A stretch of DNA of 19,837 nucleotides, from positions 1 through 19,837 of the forward strand of contig CAYTEH010000028.1 in assembly GCA_964436765.1 (NCBI GenBank). The letters run 5' to 3'. The notes under the pieces are model-generated. The model worked only from the letters and a program-made list of their open reading frames with translations, was not told the DNA's origin and did no database searches. Position numbers and translations under genes: made by a program. Shown here piece after piece: positions 1-6,801 of this stretch. This stretch comes from CAYTEH01 sp964436765 (GTDB lineage Bacteria > Patescibacteriota > Gracilibacteria > Peribacterales > Peribacteraceae). How positions within the stretch are numbered: the first letter of the stretch is position 1; each line of letters begins with the position of its first letter.

Positions 1-743
1 AACCTCGTCGTGTCCTCCAACGGCGCCGTGAACTCGCCGCCGCCGGTGGCCGGCATCTCGGTGATGATCGCAATGTCCGGGGAGGAGTAACTCACGGCCG
101 AACCTGCGATGATGGCGAGCGCGTTGCCGCGGATGATCTCGCCGCCCTGGATGGTGCTCGACACCAGCATGCGCACGCGAAGCCCGCGCTTCTGCCCCGG
201 CTGGAGCGCATCCACCGTCCATTCCACGCGATCCGGATACACGGCCCCATCGGCTTCCTGCACCATCAACTGCGACGGCGAGAAGCTGAAGCTGACGGGG
301 AAGTTGAGGAGAGGCATTTGAGTCATGTTCTTCAACGTCACGGTGTAGAACACCGGATCACCGGGGTGCGCCTCGCCGCGGTCGGCCTCAATGAACAACT
401 TGAGCGGTTCTCCCCGCATTGCCCCGGGTGACGAGAGAGTGCCGTCGGTGACAGATGGCTGCCGCATCGCTGCCGAGCTGGACGAGCGCTTCATGGAAAA
501 GAACGGAGCGGACGAAGACGGGGTGCCGCGCATGGACGAAGACGAGGACAGGAAGTTCGAAAAGCGCGGTGCCGATGACGACGTGACAGTGACGGACCTG
601 CTGCTGACGGACGTGCGCCCGGACGTGCCGGTACCGATAACCGACGACCTCGTGCCGCCGCCGTAGCCCGAGCAGGCGGTGAGGAACAGGGCAGACGACG
701 CGGCAACCAAAGCGATGCCGCGGGAGGGGGTGATGTGAACCAT
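1..743 (-). CDS. Ser-rich surface lipoprotein with DUF11/Ig-like domain, partial (C-terminus beyond window)
   Basis: The frame stays open from an ATG at 743 to the window edge (247 codons seen). The N-terminus is a lipoprotein signal: a hydrophobic segment at residues 9-23 ends in the lipobox L21-T-A-C24, so Cys24 should be lipidated and the protein held on the outer face of the membrane. Residues ~30-105 form a low-complexity Ser/Thr/Arg spacer. Residues ~112-215 look like a beta-sandwich of the DUF11/conserved-repeat type, including a GDPVFYTVTLKN stretch. Near the truncated end is MPATGGGE, which resembles an LPxTG-like motif, but what follows is outside the window. No enzymatic motif is visible; a structural or adhesive role is inferred. 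The -10 box lies only 8 nt before the ATG and there is no Shine-Dalgarno. Confidence 0.75.
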   Translation of the reverse strand, partial: MVHITPSRGIALVAASSALFLTACSGYGGGTRSSVIGTGTSGRTSVSSRSVTVTSSSAPRFSNFLSSSSSMRGTPSSSAPFFSMKRSSSSAAMRQPSVTDGTLSSPGAMRGEPLKLFIEADRGEAHPGDPVFYTVTLKNMTQMPLLNFPVSFSFSPSQLMVQEADGAVYPDRVEWTVDALQPGQKRGLRVRMLVSSTIQGGEIIRGNALAIIAGSAVSYSSPDIAIITEMPATGGGEFTAPLEDTTR

Positions 744-751
744 AGCGTAGT

Positions 752-780
752 AAAATACTATTCTTGGTATAGAACGTCAA
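752..780 (-). promoter_or_regulatory. Promoter of the lipoprotein gene, near-leaderless
   Basis: On the minus strand, TTGACG (780-775) and TATTTT (757-752) are separated by 17 nt. The ATG lies at 743, so a start site 6-7 nt after the -10 box would leave at most 2-3 untranslated bases. No Shine-Dalgarno fits in that space. Confidence 0.6.
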
Positions 781-816
781 ATAATGGTATTTCTTCCCTG
801 TTTTCATCAAAAAACC

Positions 817-850
817 GTCCCGAAGGCAGGCTCTGCCTGCCTGGAGGGAC
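817..850. repeat. Hairpin cassette with 8-bp stem and TCT loop
   Basis: AGGCAGGC (824-831) pairs perfectly with GCCTGCCT (835-842) around a TCT loop, and GTCCC/GGGAC (817-821/846-850) can extend the stem. The 19-nt format, an 8-bp stem with GC-NNN-GC at its centre, matches the cassettes of the palindromic element at 12200-12421. Neither strand has a U-tract immediately after it. Confidence 0.5.
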
Positions 851-858
851 ACTTCGTA

Positions 859-905
859 GGGAAAAGAGAGCCCACGAGAGGAAAACCGCAGGTTTTCCTT
901 TCGTG
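859..905 (-). terminator. Probable intrinsic terminator of the EEP-family gene
   Basis: Two bases past the stop codon of the minus-strand gene, 905-891 pairs with 887-873 as a 15-bp stem (one G-T pair) around the loop TGC. A pyrimidine-rich run containing TTTT follows within about 10 bases. The stem is strong; the U-tract is displaced and weak. Confidence 0.55.
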
Positions 906-906
906 A

Positions 907-1641
907 TTAGAGCTGCATCTCCAGCAGCACCGGCAGGTGATCGCTGGCCTTGATACCCGGGATCACGCGCGCGTGGGCCTGCAGGTGCGCGGGGCACAGG
1001 AACAGGTCGAGTGCGCGTTTCGGATTCACGGCCGGGAACGTCGCCTCCGTCGGGGAGTTGACGATGACAAGTCCGCAATCGCGCGCGAGGCTCTCGAGCT
1101 CCTTGCGGCCGCGGAAGATGTTGAAGTCGCCGCACAGGATCACGTTCGGACGCGCCTTGATGATGTGCTTCAGCTCTTCGCACTGGCGACGGCGAACGCG
1201 CCTGTCGAGCGAGAAGTGCACGAGGAAGAGGGAGAGATCGTCGCGGAGCAGGATCTCGTAGATCAATTTCTTGGTACCGTTCTTAAAGTAGATTTTGCGG
1301 TGAGGAAGATCGCCCTTCGCGAAGAAGCCGTTGCAGTTGTCGCGGAAGAACGGGAGACGGCGGAGCACGCTGTGCATGCCGTACTTGTTATCGACATCGG
1401 AGCTCGTGTACACGTGGGGATGCGGCACGTTGCCGTGCTTCTTGTGGATTTCCACGAAGCAACACACATCGGGCTGCTCCTTCTGCAGCAGGTGGTAAAT
1501 CACCTGACGCACCTGGCGGATGATGTGCTGCGGAGTGTAGAGATACCTGTAAAATTGCAGGAAATAATTACGCACAGACCCGTCGAGGGCCGTCGAGTAG
1601 CCAACGTTGAAGAGCAGGATGCGGAACCGTTGGGAATGCAT
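907..1641 (-). CDS. Endonuclease/exonuclease/phosphatase (EEP) family protein
   Basis: A 244-residue protein containing the full motif series of the metal-dependent EEP superfamily (DNase I, exonuclease III, sphingomyelinase and inositol-phosphatase relatives). The motifs are N12 in LLFNVGY, E64 in CFVEI, the HFSL histidine (~142), GDFN (~170), the ALDLF aspartate and a C-terminal SDHLP. These form the divalent-metal phosphodiesterase site. No signal peptide is visible, so it is probably cytoplasmic. The substrate cannot be told from sequence; nucleic acid, a phospholipid or a small phosphodiester are all possible. The ATG at 1641 is chosen because it starts just before the first beta-strand. 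An in-frame TTG at 1674 would add 11 residues and lies close to the predicted transcription start, so it remains possible. Neither start has a clear Shine-Dalgarno. Confidence 0.85.
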   Translation of the reverse strand: MHSQRFRILLFNVGYSTALDGSVRNYFLQFYRYLYTPQHIIRQVRQVIYHLLQKEQPDVCCFVEIHKKHGNVPHPHVYTSSDVDNKYGMHSVLRRLPFFRDNCNGFFAKGDLPHRKIYFKNGTKKLIYEILLRDDLSLFLVHFSLDRRVRRRQCEELKHIIKARPNVILCGDFNIFRGRKELESLARDCGLVIVNSPTEATFPAVNPKRALDLFLCPAHLQAHARVIPGIKASDHLPVLLEMQL

Positions 1642-1686
1642 ATGAGTGTATTCTGCGAATCGGCAGTGTAACAAACTATCAATATA

Positions 1687-1715
1687 ATTATAACACTTTT
1701 ATTAAAAATTAGCAA
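1687..1715 (-). promoter_or_regulatory. Sigma70-like promoter of the EEP gene
   Basis: On the minus strand, TTGCTA (1715-1710), a 17-nt spacer and a consensus TATAAT (1692-1687). The predicted start near 1680 leaves about 40 nt before the ATG at 1641, or about 6 nt before the alternative TTG at 1674. Confidence 0.7.
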
Positions 1716-1799
1716 ACACTGGTCCGTGCCGTTTCCTCCTCAGGCTGCATATTAGGTGAGAAAAACGCGATCCGTCTTGCAGAAATGTTCAGAAGAAAT

Positions 1800-1827
1800 T
1801 TGAATGGACGCGCGGGCACGATACACT
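1800..1827 (+). promoter_or_regulatory. Promoter of the SGNH gene, near-leaderless
   Basis: TTGAAT (1800-1805), a 16-nt spacer and TACACT (1822-1827), with the ATG at 1838. Only 10 nt separate the -10 box from the start codon, so the 5' leader should be about 4 nt. Confidence 0.55.
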
Positions 1828-1837
1828 GGGACGTCAC

Positions 1838-3367
1838 ATGAAACGCCCGCTCCAGGACCGGCGATTTGGCAGGCGGAAGCCGCAGGCGAAGCCGGCACGC
1901 GCGGAGGCCGCCCCGCGGATGATGGATTTGTTCCTCAGCAGTGAGCTCACCGACATCCAGTTGCATGCCGCGACGGTCAAATCGCGCATCCCCCTGGCCG
2001 CGCCGGTACCGCCTCCTGCGGAGAAGCGATTTTCGAGCCGGCAGCTGAGCGGCCGCGCCCCGTCGCGCATGAAACGATGGAAGCAGGTGCCGGCCATGAT
2101 CCTCCTCAACATCATGGTGCTCGAGGCGGGTTCGTGGGCGGCCTACTGGGCGCTCACCGGCACACCGTTCTCGTACGTCGCGGCGCGTGCGGAACAAACG
2201 GACATCGCGAACACAGGAGACACCGAAACAGCCAGGCTCGCGGGCTCCGGCGAGGGGAAAATCGAACAATTCGTGGCGCACCCGTACCTCGGGTACCTGC
2301 GCGAGGACGGCGACCCGAATGCGGTGCCGGGGCAGGATTTCATCCTCGGCAAGAAACCATTGGTCACAACGCCCGCGAAGAACGAAATCATCGTGGGCAT
2401 CTTCGGCGGATCCGTGGCCGAACAGTTCTCGCGCTACGGTTCGGGGGCGCTCCGCTCCATCCTGGCGCGCGACGCCCGCTTCGCGAACAAGAACGTGACC
2501 ATCTTCACCGCGGCCGTGGGCGGCTACAAGCAGCCGCAACAGCTGATGGCCCTGAACTACTACCTGACGCTCGGCCAGCACTTCGACGTCATCATCAACA
2601 TCGACGGCTTCAACGAAATCGCGGGTCCCCCCACGGCCAACGGACCCAAGGGCGTGAACCCGTCCTTCCCCAGCGGCTGGTACCACATCGCCGACCGCCT
2701 GCCCGATACGCAGATGCTCAGGTACGTGGGCGCGGTGACCAATGCCAAAGAAAGCCGCCGGAGCTGGGCGGCGACGATGCTCGGGTCCACGCTGCTCGGC
2801 CACAGCGTCACTGCGCAGTTCCTGTGGAAAGGCTTCGACAGGCACCTGAACGCGAAGGTGACCAAAGCCGAACTCGCATTGATGGCAGCGCCCGTGTCGG
2901 CCGCGAGGAAGGAAAGCGAACAGGGCCTGCCGTACAAGTACGGCGACGACAAAAAAGTCGCGGGCGATCTTGCCGCGTACTGGGAACGCAGCTCGCTCCT
3001 CATGCACGAGCTCGCGACCGCGCGCGGCATCCCCTACCTGCATTTCCTCCAGCCGAACCAGTACCTGCCCGGAAGCAAAACCTTCTCCTCCGAAGAACGA
3101 ACGATCGCCTTCAGCAGCGATAGCCCCTACCGGCGCTGGGTCCCGCTCGCGTACCCGCTCCTGCGCGAGGCCGGGGTGCGCCTGCGCAACCAGGGCGTGG
3201 ACTTCAAGGACCTGAGCAAGATTTTCACGGGCGTCCGCGAGACGGTCTACAAAGATGACTGCTGCCACATGAACGCCCGGGGGAACGCGTACATCAGCGA
3301 AGCCGTGGGCGCCGAGATCCTCCGCGCAACGCCGAAGTTTCCCGCGCAGGCGACGGCGATGAAATAA
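1838..3367 (+). CDS. Membrane-anchored SGNH/GDSL-hydrolase-like protein
   Basis: A 509-residue protein with a ~85-residue basic, Pro/Ala-rich cytoplasmic N-terminus, one transmembrane helix (~86-107) and a large extracytoplasmic domain. That domain has the SGNH landmarks: GGSVAE (190-195, nucleophile Ser192), a conserved-Gly segment AVGGYKQ (226-232), GFNE with Asn259, and a C-terminal Asp474-x-x-His477 in DDCCHMN. The family hydrolyses or transfers ester groups, often acetyl groups on sugars or cell-wall polymers. The topology suggests action on a surface glycan, but the substrate is inferred. The closest pattern is the long AlgJ/AlgX-like SGNH group rather than short lipases. The Cys pair next to the catalytic His is unusual. 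The start is set by the promoter ending 10 nt upstream. A very long antisense frame across this gene is a GC shadow. Confidence 0.75.
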   Translation: MKRPLQDRRFGRRKPQAKPARAEAAPRMMDLFLSSELTDIQLHAATVKSRIPLAAPVPPPAEKRFSSRQLSGRAPSRMKRWKQVPAMILLNIMVLEAGSWAAYWALTGTPFSYVAARAEQTDIANTGDTETARLAGSGEGKIEQFVAHPYLGYLREDGDPNAVPGQDFILGKKPLVTTPAKNEIIVGIFGGSVAEQFSRYGSGALRSILARDARFANKNVTIFTAAVGGYKQPQQLMALNYYLTLGQHFDVIINIDGFNEIAGPPTANGPKGVNPSFPSGWYHIADRLPDTQMLRYVGAVTNAKESRRSWAATMLGSTLLGHSVTAQFLWKGFDRHLNAKVTKAELALMAAPVSAARKESEQGLPYKYGDDKKVAGDLAAYWERSSLLMHELATARGIPYLHFLQPNQYLPGSKTFSSEERTIAFSSDSPYRRWVPLAYPLLREAGVRLRNQGVDFKDLSKIFTGVRETVYKDDCCHMNARGNAYISEAVGAEILRATPKFPAQATAMK

Positions 3368-3374
3368 GCACATC

Positions 3375-3397
3375 AAAAAAGGGGCCGTCATGGCCCC
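3375..3397 (-). terminator. Intrinsic terminator of the small basic gene
   Basis: On the minus strand, GGGGCC (3397-3392), loop ATGAC and GGCCCC (3386-3381) are followed directly by six T (3380-3375). This is a canonical terminator 28 nt after the stop of the 3425-3682 gene. The plus strand has the hairpin but no U-tract, so the SGNH gene may lack its own terminator. Confidence 0.85.
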
Positions 3398-3424
3398 CTG
3401 CGGCAACACATGTCACCGCGCACT

Positions 3425-3682
3425 TCAGTCGTCCATGATTGAGGAGGCGAGGCCACCGAGTGCCTGACGGATTCGGTGACGTGTTTCGCGTTGCACTTTT
3501 GCAACCGGGTCCTCGCGCGTGAAGAGAACGTACGTCGCACCCCTGGGCTTGGGCCCGGCTTTTGCGACATATGCCCGCTTCCGCGATGGCTTGGTGACAC
3601 CTCTGGCGACTCGCCATTTTTCGAGTTGTTTCCGGCGCTTGACGCGCGCCCTCAGTGCCTTTCGACCGGCATAGTGACCCAT
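3425..3682 (-). CDS. Small, very basic protein of unknown function
   Basis: An 85-residue protein rich in Arg and Lys through its first ~60 residues, ending in a short amphipathic helix-like stretch and an acidic MDD tail. I do not recognise a family. The charge suggests binding to nucleic acid or the ribosome, but no metal ligands or known motif support that. The ATG at 3682 is preferred over an upstream extension to 3760 because AGGAG lies 7 nt before it, one of the few real Shine-Dalgarno sequences in this window, and the extension would run through an inverted repeat. The gene has its own terminator and probably its own promoter, which favours it being real. Confidence 0.65.
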   Translation of the reverse strand: MGHYAGRKALRARVKRRKQLEKWRVARGVTKPSRKRAYVAKAGPKPRGATYVLFTREDPVAKVQRETRHRIRQALGGLASSIMDD

Positions 3683-3709
3683 GCGACTCTCCTTATAGTA
3701 GACAACGAA

Positions 3710-3757
3710 TTGAGATACCCCTCTTATCCACTTGTATAAACAAAAGGGATATCTCAA
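3710..3757. repeat. Inverted repeat, possible operator upstream of the small basic gene
   Basis: TTGAGATA (3710-3717) is the exact inverse of TATCTCAA (3750-3757), and the arms continue with CCC/GGG across one bulged A. The spacer is about 25 nt. It overlaps the predicted -10 region of the minus-strand promoter, as a repressor site or leader hairpin would. Confidence 0.5.
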
Positions 3758-3773
3758 CACAGTGCAGTGTCAA
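3746..3773 (-). promoter_or_regulatory. Candidate promoter of the small basic gene
   Basis: On the minus strand, a consensus TTGACA (3773-3768), a 16-nt spacer and TATCCC (3751-3746). The -10 box is poor and lies inside the inverted repeat, fitting a regulated promoter. Weak call. Confidence 0.35.
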
Positions 3774-3808
3774 AGAACACCGCTGACAGTCTAAAGATTT
3801 TCGGGTTA

Positions 3809-3837
3809 TTGTCAATATAACAATAATATGTTATAAT
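3809..3837 (+). promoter_or_regulatory. Strong sigma70-like promoter of the SLH-CAP gene
   Basis: TTGTCA (3809-3814), exactly 17 nt and a consensus TATAAT (3832-3837) in an AT-rich stretch. The ATG at 3855 follows after 17 nt, giving a leader of about 10 nt with no Shine-Dalgarno. Confidence 0.8.
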
Positions 3838-3854
3838 AAATCAAATACACATCT

Positions 3855-4973
3855 ATGCTCGTTCACCCCTCCTTTCACCGCTATTCGCGCTGGCTGATCG
3901 TCGCGTACGCCATCCTCGTACTCGGAGCCGGTCTCTTCACGAAACTCTTCGTCGCCGGGTCGCTCTTCGCCGACGTCCCGGACGGCGCGCCGCACGCGAC
4001 CGCGATCGAGTGGATGACCGGCAAAAGCTGGATGAAGGCGGACGCACAGGGGAATTTTTCGCCGGAGCGGACGGTGGACCGCGCCTCCCTCGCACGCGTG
4101 CTTATCGAGATGACCGGACAGGGTGAGTACACGGACGATTGCATGCGCGCGTTCCGCGAAACGCAGGGAACGGACGCGATGCTGATGCAGGATGTCGCAC
4201 GCGGTTCGTGGTACGAGCCGTACGTGTGCGTGGGCCTCGGCAAAAAGATCATCGTGCCGAACGAGACCGGTCTCTTCCGCCCCGCGGCGCCCGTGTCGTT
4301 CGCGGAAGCCGCGGCGATGATCGCACGCGCGCTCACGCTCCCCCAAAAGCGCGACCCCGCCATCTGGTACAAGCCCGCTGTGGACGCGCTCGCGGGCCGC
4401 AAGGCGATCCCCGCCGACGTGATAGCGTTCGAGATGCCCATGACGCGCGCGGTGCTCGCCGAGATCGTCTACCGGCTCCGCGCCCCCGATCCGGGCCAGG
4501 CGTCGCTCACGTACGACGCCATCCAGGAGCGCCAGAACGGACATCCGGGTCCCGGCGCGGACGGGATGGGTGAATTGCTCGCACTCATCAACGCTGAACG
4601 CGCGAAGATCGGCCAGGCACCCGTGCGCCAGAATGACCTGCTGGAGCAGGCTGCACAGGAGCACGCCAATGACCTCGTCGCACGCGGCTACTTTTCGCAC
4701 ACGGGCAAAGACGGACGCGGCGCCGAAGCGCGCATCCGCGATATCGGATACCTGAACGTGGACCTGAAGACCTGCGGCTGCCGCAGCTGGACCTACCGGT
4801 ACGGCGAAATCATGAGCGAGAAGACGAAGACCGCCGCCGAAGCATTCGACGCCTTCATGCATTCGCCTCTGCACAAAGGCATCCTGCTCTCGCCCGATTT
4901 CGACGAGGCCGGCGTTGGCCGCACTGCCAATACCTGGGTGGTGGATTTCGGCAGGATCAGCCGCAAACCCTGA
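3855..4973 (+). CDS. SLH-domain protein with C-terminal CAP (SCP/PR-1) domain
   Basis: A 372-residue secreted protein. Residues ~12-35 are a hydrophobic signal or anchor. Three S-layer-homology-like units follow at ~37-88 (SLFADVPDGAPHATAIEWM), ~105-160 and ~166-208; such modules bind secondary cell-wall polymer and attach proteins to the surface. Residues ~238-369 form a CAP domain: LLALINAERAKIGQAPV, then HANDLVARGYFSHTG, the GEIMSE glutamate region and HSPLHKGIL with its histidine. Bacterial CAP domains with this YkwD-like pattern are common in secreted proteins, but their biochemical role is mostly unsettled. It is monocistronic behind a strong promoter and convergent with the toxin-antitoxin operon. 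Confidence 0.85.
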   Translation: MLVHPSFHRYSRWLIVAYAILVLGAGLFTKLFVAGSLFADVPDGAPHATAIEWMTGKSWMKADAQGNFSPERTVDRASLARVLIEMTGQGEYTDDCMRAFRETQGTDAMLMQDVARGSWYEPYVCVGLGKKIIVPNETGLFRPAAPVSFAEAAAMIARALTLPQKRDPAIWYKPAVDALAGRKAIPADVIAFEMPMTRAVLAEIVYRLRAPDPGQASLTYDAIQERQNGHPGPGADGMGELLALINAERAKIGQAPVRQNDLLEQAAQEHANDLVARGYFSHTGKDGRGAEARIRDIGYLNVDLKTCGCRSWTYRYGEIMSEKTKTAAEAFDAFMHSPLHKGILLSPDFDEAGVGRTANTWVVDFGRISRKP

Positions 4974-5032
4974 CGCACATGCACGAAGCACTCAAGAAAG
5001 CTTCGCTGCGGAGGCAGGCGGCGTGAACATCG

Positions 5033-5293
5033 TCAATAATGATATCTGCATGAAAGTACCGTGACCGTGTCGTCATCGACCGAATAAACCAGACGGTTTG
5101 CTTTATCGATCCTGCGCGACCACCAACCCTGCAGGTCGAACTTTAGAGGCTCTGGCTTTCCGATTCCCTCGAATGGTCGCTTCGAGATGTCCCGGCATAA
5201 CGCCTCGATTCTCATGATTTTTTTCGGATCGTTTTTCTTCCACCAGCGGTAATCCCTGTATGCCGATTTTGTGAATTCGATTTCCATGCTCAA
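5033..5293 (-). CDS. yoeB: YoeB-type toxin, ribosome-dependent mRNA interferase
   Basis: An 86-residue protein of the Txe/YoeB family, close to the usual 84-residue length. The centre and C-terminus match E. coli YoeB closely: PFEGIGKPEPL, WWSRRI, NRLVYSV and the terminal CRYHY. The residues equivalent to catalytic E46, R65 and H83 are E48, R67 and H85, all present, so the toxin should be active. Family members cleave mRNA in the ribosomal A site when released from antitoxin. The start codon overlaps the antitoxin stop by 4 nt, so the two are translationally coupled. No clear terminator follows. Confidence 0.93.
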   Translation of the reverse strand: MSMEIEFTKSAYRDYRWWKKNDPKKIMRIEALCRDISKRPFEGIGKPEPLKFDLQGWWSRRIDKANRLVYSVDDDTVTVLSCRYHY

Positions 5294-5535
5294 AACTTCA
5301 CGCGCACCGTTTTACCGGTTTTTGCTTCCTTCAGTGACGTTTGCAGGTGCTTTCTGTTTTTGGCGGATGAAAACAGATATGCGGTCTCCTGCAACGAGAG
5401 GAAATCGTCGAACGATATGAGCACGGCTTTCCTGCCTTTGTCGCGCGTCACGACGATCTCCTCGCAATCGTCTTCGGCCTGGTCCAGGTAACGGGCCAGG
5501 TGTTGCCGGAACTGGGTGTACGAAACAGTGGTCAT
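5290..5535 (-). CDS. yefM: YefM/Phd-family antitoxin
   Basis: An 81-residue protein beginning MTTVSYTQFRQHLARYLDQ, the YefM/Phd N-terminal DNA-binding fold, followed by EEIVVTRDKGRKAVLISFDDF and a charged C-terminal tail of the kind that wraps the toxin. The ATG at 5535 is chosen because it begins the conserved fold; an upstream in-frame start at 5589 would run through the promoter and operator. It neutralises YoeB and, with it, should repress the operon through the palindrome just upstream. The first gene of a two-gene operon with a 4-nt overlap. Confidence 0.9.
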   Translation of the reverse strand: MTTVSYTQFRQHLARYLDQAEDDCEEIVVTRDKGRKAVLISFDDFLSLQETAYLFSSAKNRKHLQTSLKEAKTGKTVRVKF

Positions 5536-5540
5536 AGATG

Positions 5541-5560
5541 AAGTACGTAAATACGTACTT
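5541..5560. promoter_or_regulatory. Palindromic operator of the yefM-yoeB operon
   Basis: Perfect 9-bp arms AAGTACGTA/TACGTACTT with a 2-nt centre, between the -10 box and the yefM start and covering the predicted transcription start. E. coli YefM-YoeB binds palindromes with a TGTACA core; the GTAC cores here are similar. Autorepression at this site is inferred. Confidence 0.8.
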
Positions 5561-5589
5561 ATTATAGTTGATGCATCCGTGAAAGGCAA
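5561..5589 (-). promoter_or_regulatory. yefM-yoeB promoter
   Basis: On the minus strand, TTGCCT (5589-5584), a 17-nt spacer and a consensus TATAAT (5566-5561). The -35 box lies only 5 nt downstream of the preceding gene's stop codon, with no terminator between, so read-through from the lyase-like gene could also feed the operon. Confidence 0.8.
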
Positions 5590-5593
5590 ACGG

Positions 5594-6541
5594 CTACTTC
5601 AACGGCTTGTCACTGAACGTAAATCCCGCCAGGTCCACGTGCATGTCTTTGGGGGAGATGGAAAAGACATCGACTCCGCTGAGACCCGTCACGAAACTCA
5701 GTGCGTCCCACGCATCGTTCTGCCTGTTCATGAAGTAGAGAGAGTAATTGGTCGCAATCTTTTTTTCATCCAGGAAGAATTCGATGAAACCGTTCGCATT
5801 GCCGGGCCCGGTATTCAACCCAAGGTGAAGATCGATACGGTGCCATTTTCCGTCCGCATTAAAAGACGCATTCGTTTCGATGACATTTGCGGGCAGCGAT
5901 ACTTTTCGCTTGAAATCACCGTAGAGTTCGATCTCCCCTTTCTCTCCCCAGCCCACGTAAGCCGACGCGGCCGACTCATCGGTGCGTCCGTTTTGAATCC
6001 CTGAGGATATGCCCGGCAAACCGCCTCCCGTGCGGAAATCAAAACCTTCGGGAAAACGGACGGAGTAGCTCATGTACATGTCTTTCTGCGGAGTGATTCC
6101 CGGGTTCACGCGCGCATAGACGCCTCCCAGAGGTTTCTCCAAAAATTTCCAAAGCCATCGGTTCCCGGATCCCTTGGGAAGATTGATACGGAGAAAATCC
6201 GGAAACTGCCCCTGCTCCTGTATCACCTGAACGTTCAGGAGCGATTCGGGGGTGCCTTCGATGGGAAGAATGTTCCATTTCTTGTCCCAATCGCTCGTAA
6301 TGGGCAGCGTGTACGGGAACGCGTTTGTCTTCTGCGCACTGGCAGCGGAACTGGATGCTGTCTTTTTCGGTGGTGCAGGCTTACGGACCGCACGTTTCCT
6401 CACCGTCCGGGCACGGCTGGATGAGGATGAGGAGGCGACGGACGCGGCCTCGGTTGACGTCGCGACAAGGAGCGGGAACGCGACTGCGATGGAGACGATC
6501 ACTACGATGATGTTGCCGATGATGGAGGAGGGGTGGTGCAT
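5594..6541 (-). CDS. Secreted polysaccharide lyase family 14-like protein
   Basis: A 315-residue protein with a signal peptide or anchor at residues ~8-33 and a Ser/Arg/Lys/Pro-rich spacer to ~72. A ~240-residue domain follows that resembles polysaccharide lyase family 14 and its jelly-roll relatives: MYMSYSVRFPEGFDF, the GGGLPGISSG loop and later strands such as GKWHRIDLHL and GFIEFFLDEKKI. PL14 enzymes cut uronate-containing polymers such as alginate by beta-elimination. Catalytic residues cannot be assigned with confidence, so it could also be a glycan-binding relative. It may act on extracellular or host-derived polysaccharide. No clear promoter or Shine-Dalgarno was found; a GACACT sequence lies 6 nt before the ATG. 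Confidence 0.6.
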   Translation of the reverse strand: MHHPSSIIGNIIVVIVSIAVAFPLLVATSTEAASVASSSSSSRARTVRKRAVRKPAPPKKTASSSAASAQKTNAFPYTLPITSDWDKKWNILPIEGTPESLLNVQVIQEQGQFPDFLRINLPKGSGNRWLWKFLEKPLGGVYARVNPGITPQKDMYMSYSVRFPEGFDFRTGGGLPGISSGIQNGRTDESAASAYVGWGEKGEIELYGDFKRKVSLPANVIETNASFNADGKWHRIDLHLGLNTGPGNANGFIEFFLDEKKIATNYSLYFMNRQNDAWDALSFVTGLSGVDVFSISPKDMHVDLAGFTFSDKPLK

Positions 6542-6610
6542 GGCTCCAGTGTCCCCGTGTCACCAGGACCCCACCATCCACTCCGATCCATCAAAAAATG
6601 GTGCACCCTG

Positions 6611-6666
6611 TTTTTCCTCATATGGAAGCCATGAAAGACGTTCTGACCATGGATGGAACGCCCGTG
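6611..6666 (+). repeat. 56-bp dispersed repeat, copy A
   Basis: Matches the reverse complement of 14598-14653 at 46 of 56 positions (82%), without gaps. Both copies read FPH[M/I]EA[M/A]KDVL[T/S]xDGTP in one frame. Here that frame forms a short ORF from an ATG at 6598 to a TAG, 29 residues. In sense orientation the copy lies ~135 bp upstream of the coiled-coil gene. The repeat may be coding remnant, leader RNA or mobile-element relic. Confidence 0.65.
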
Positions 6667-6763
6667 GAAAGCACTGAGCCAGAATAGACATTACACGCCG
6701 ATTCATGTGGATATGGGCGAAAGCGACGAACGGATGTCAAAGTGATGAAAGAGGGACCCGAAT

Positions 6764-6791
6764 TTGCCTTTCCTCGCTGGCTCGTTATCAT
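6764..6791 (+). promoter_or_regulatory. Candidate promoter of the small coiled-coil gene
   Basis: TTGCCT (6764-6769), a 16-nt spacer and TATCAT (6786-6791), ending 10 nt before the ATG at 6802. The geometry matches the near-leaderless promoters elsewhere in the window. Confidence 0.45.
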
Positions 6792-6801
6792 CCGGATTCT
6801 C

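Noticed and set aside
3381..3397. Terminator for the plus-strand SGNH gene
   Set aside because: The hairpin lacks a U-tract on the plus strand; it is canonical only on the minus strand.
4984..5005. Hairpin CGAAGC/GCTTCG as a terminator between the SLH-CAP and yoeB genes
   Set aside because: Six-bp stem with a 10-nt loop and no U-tract on either strand.
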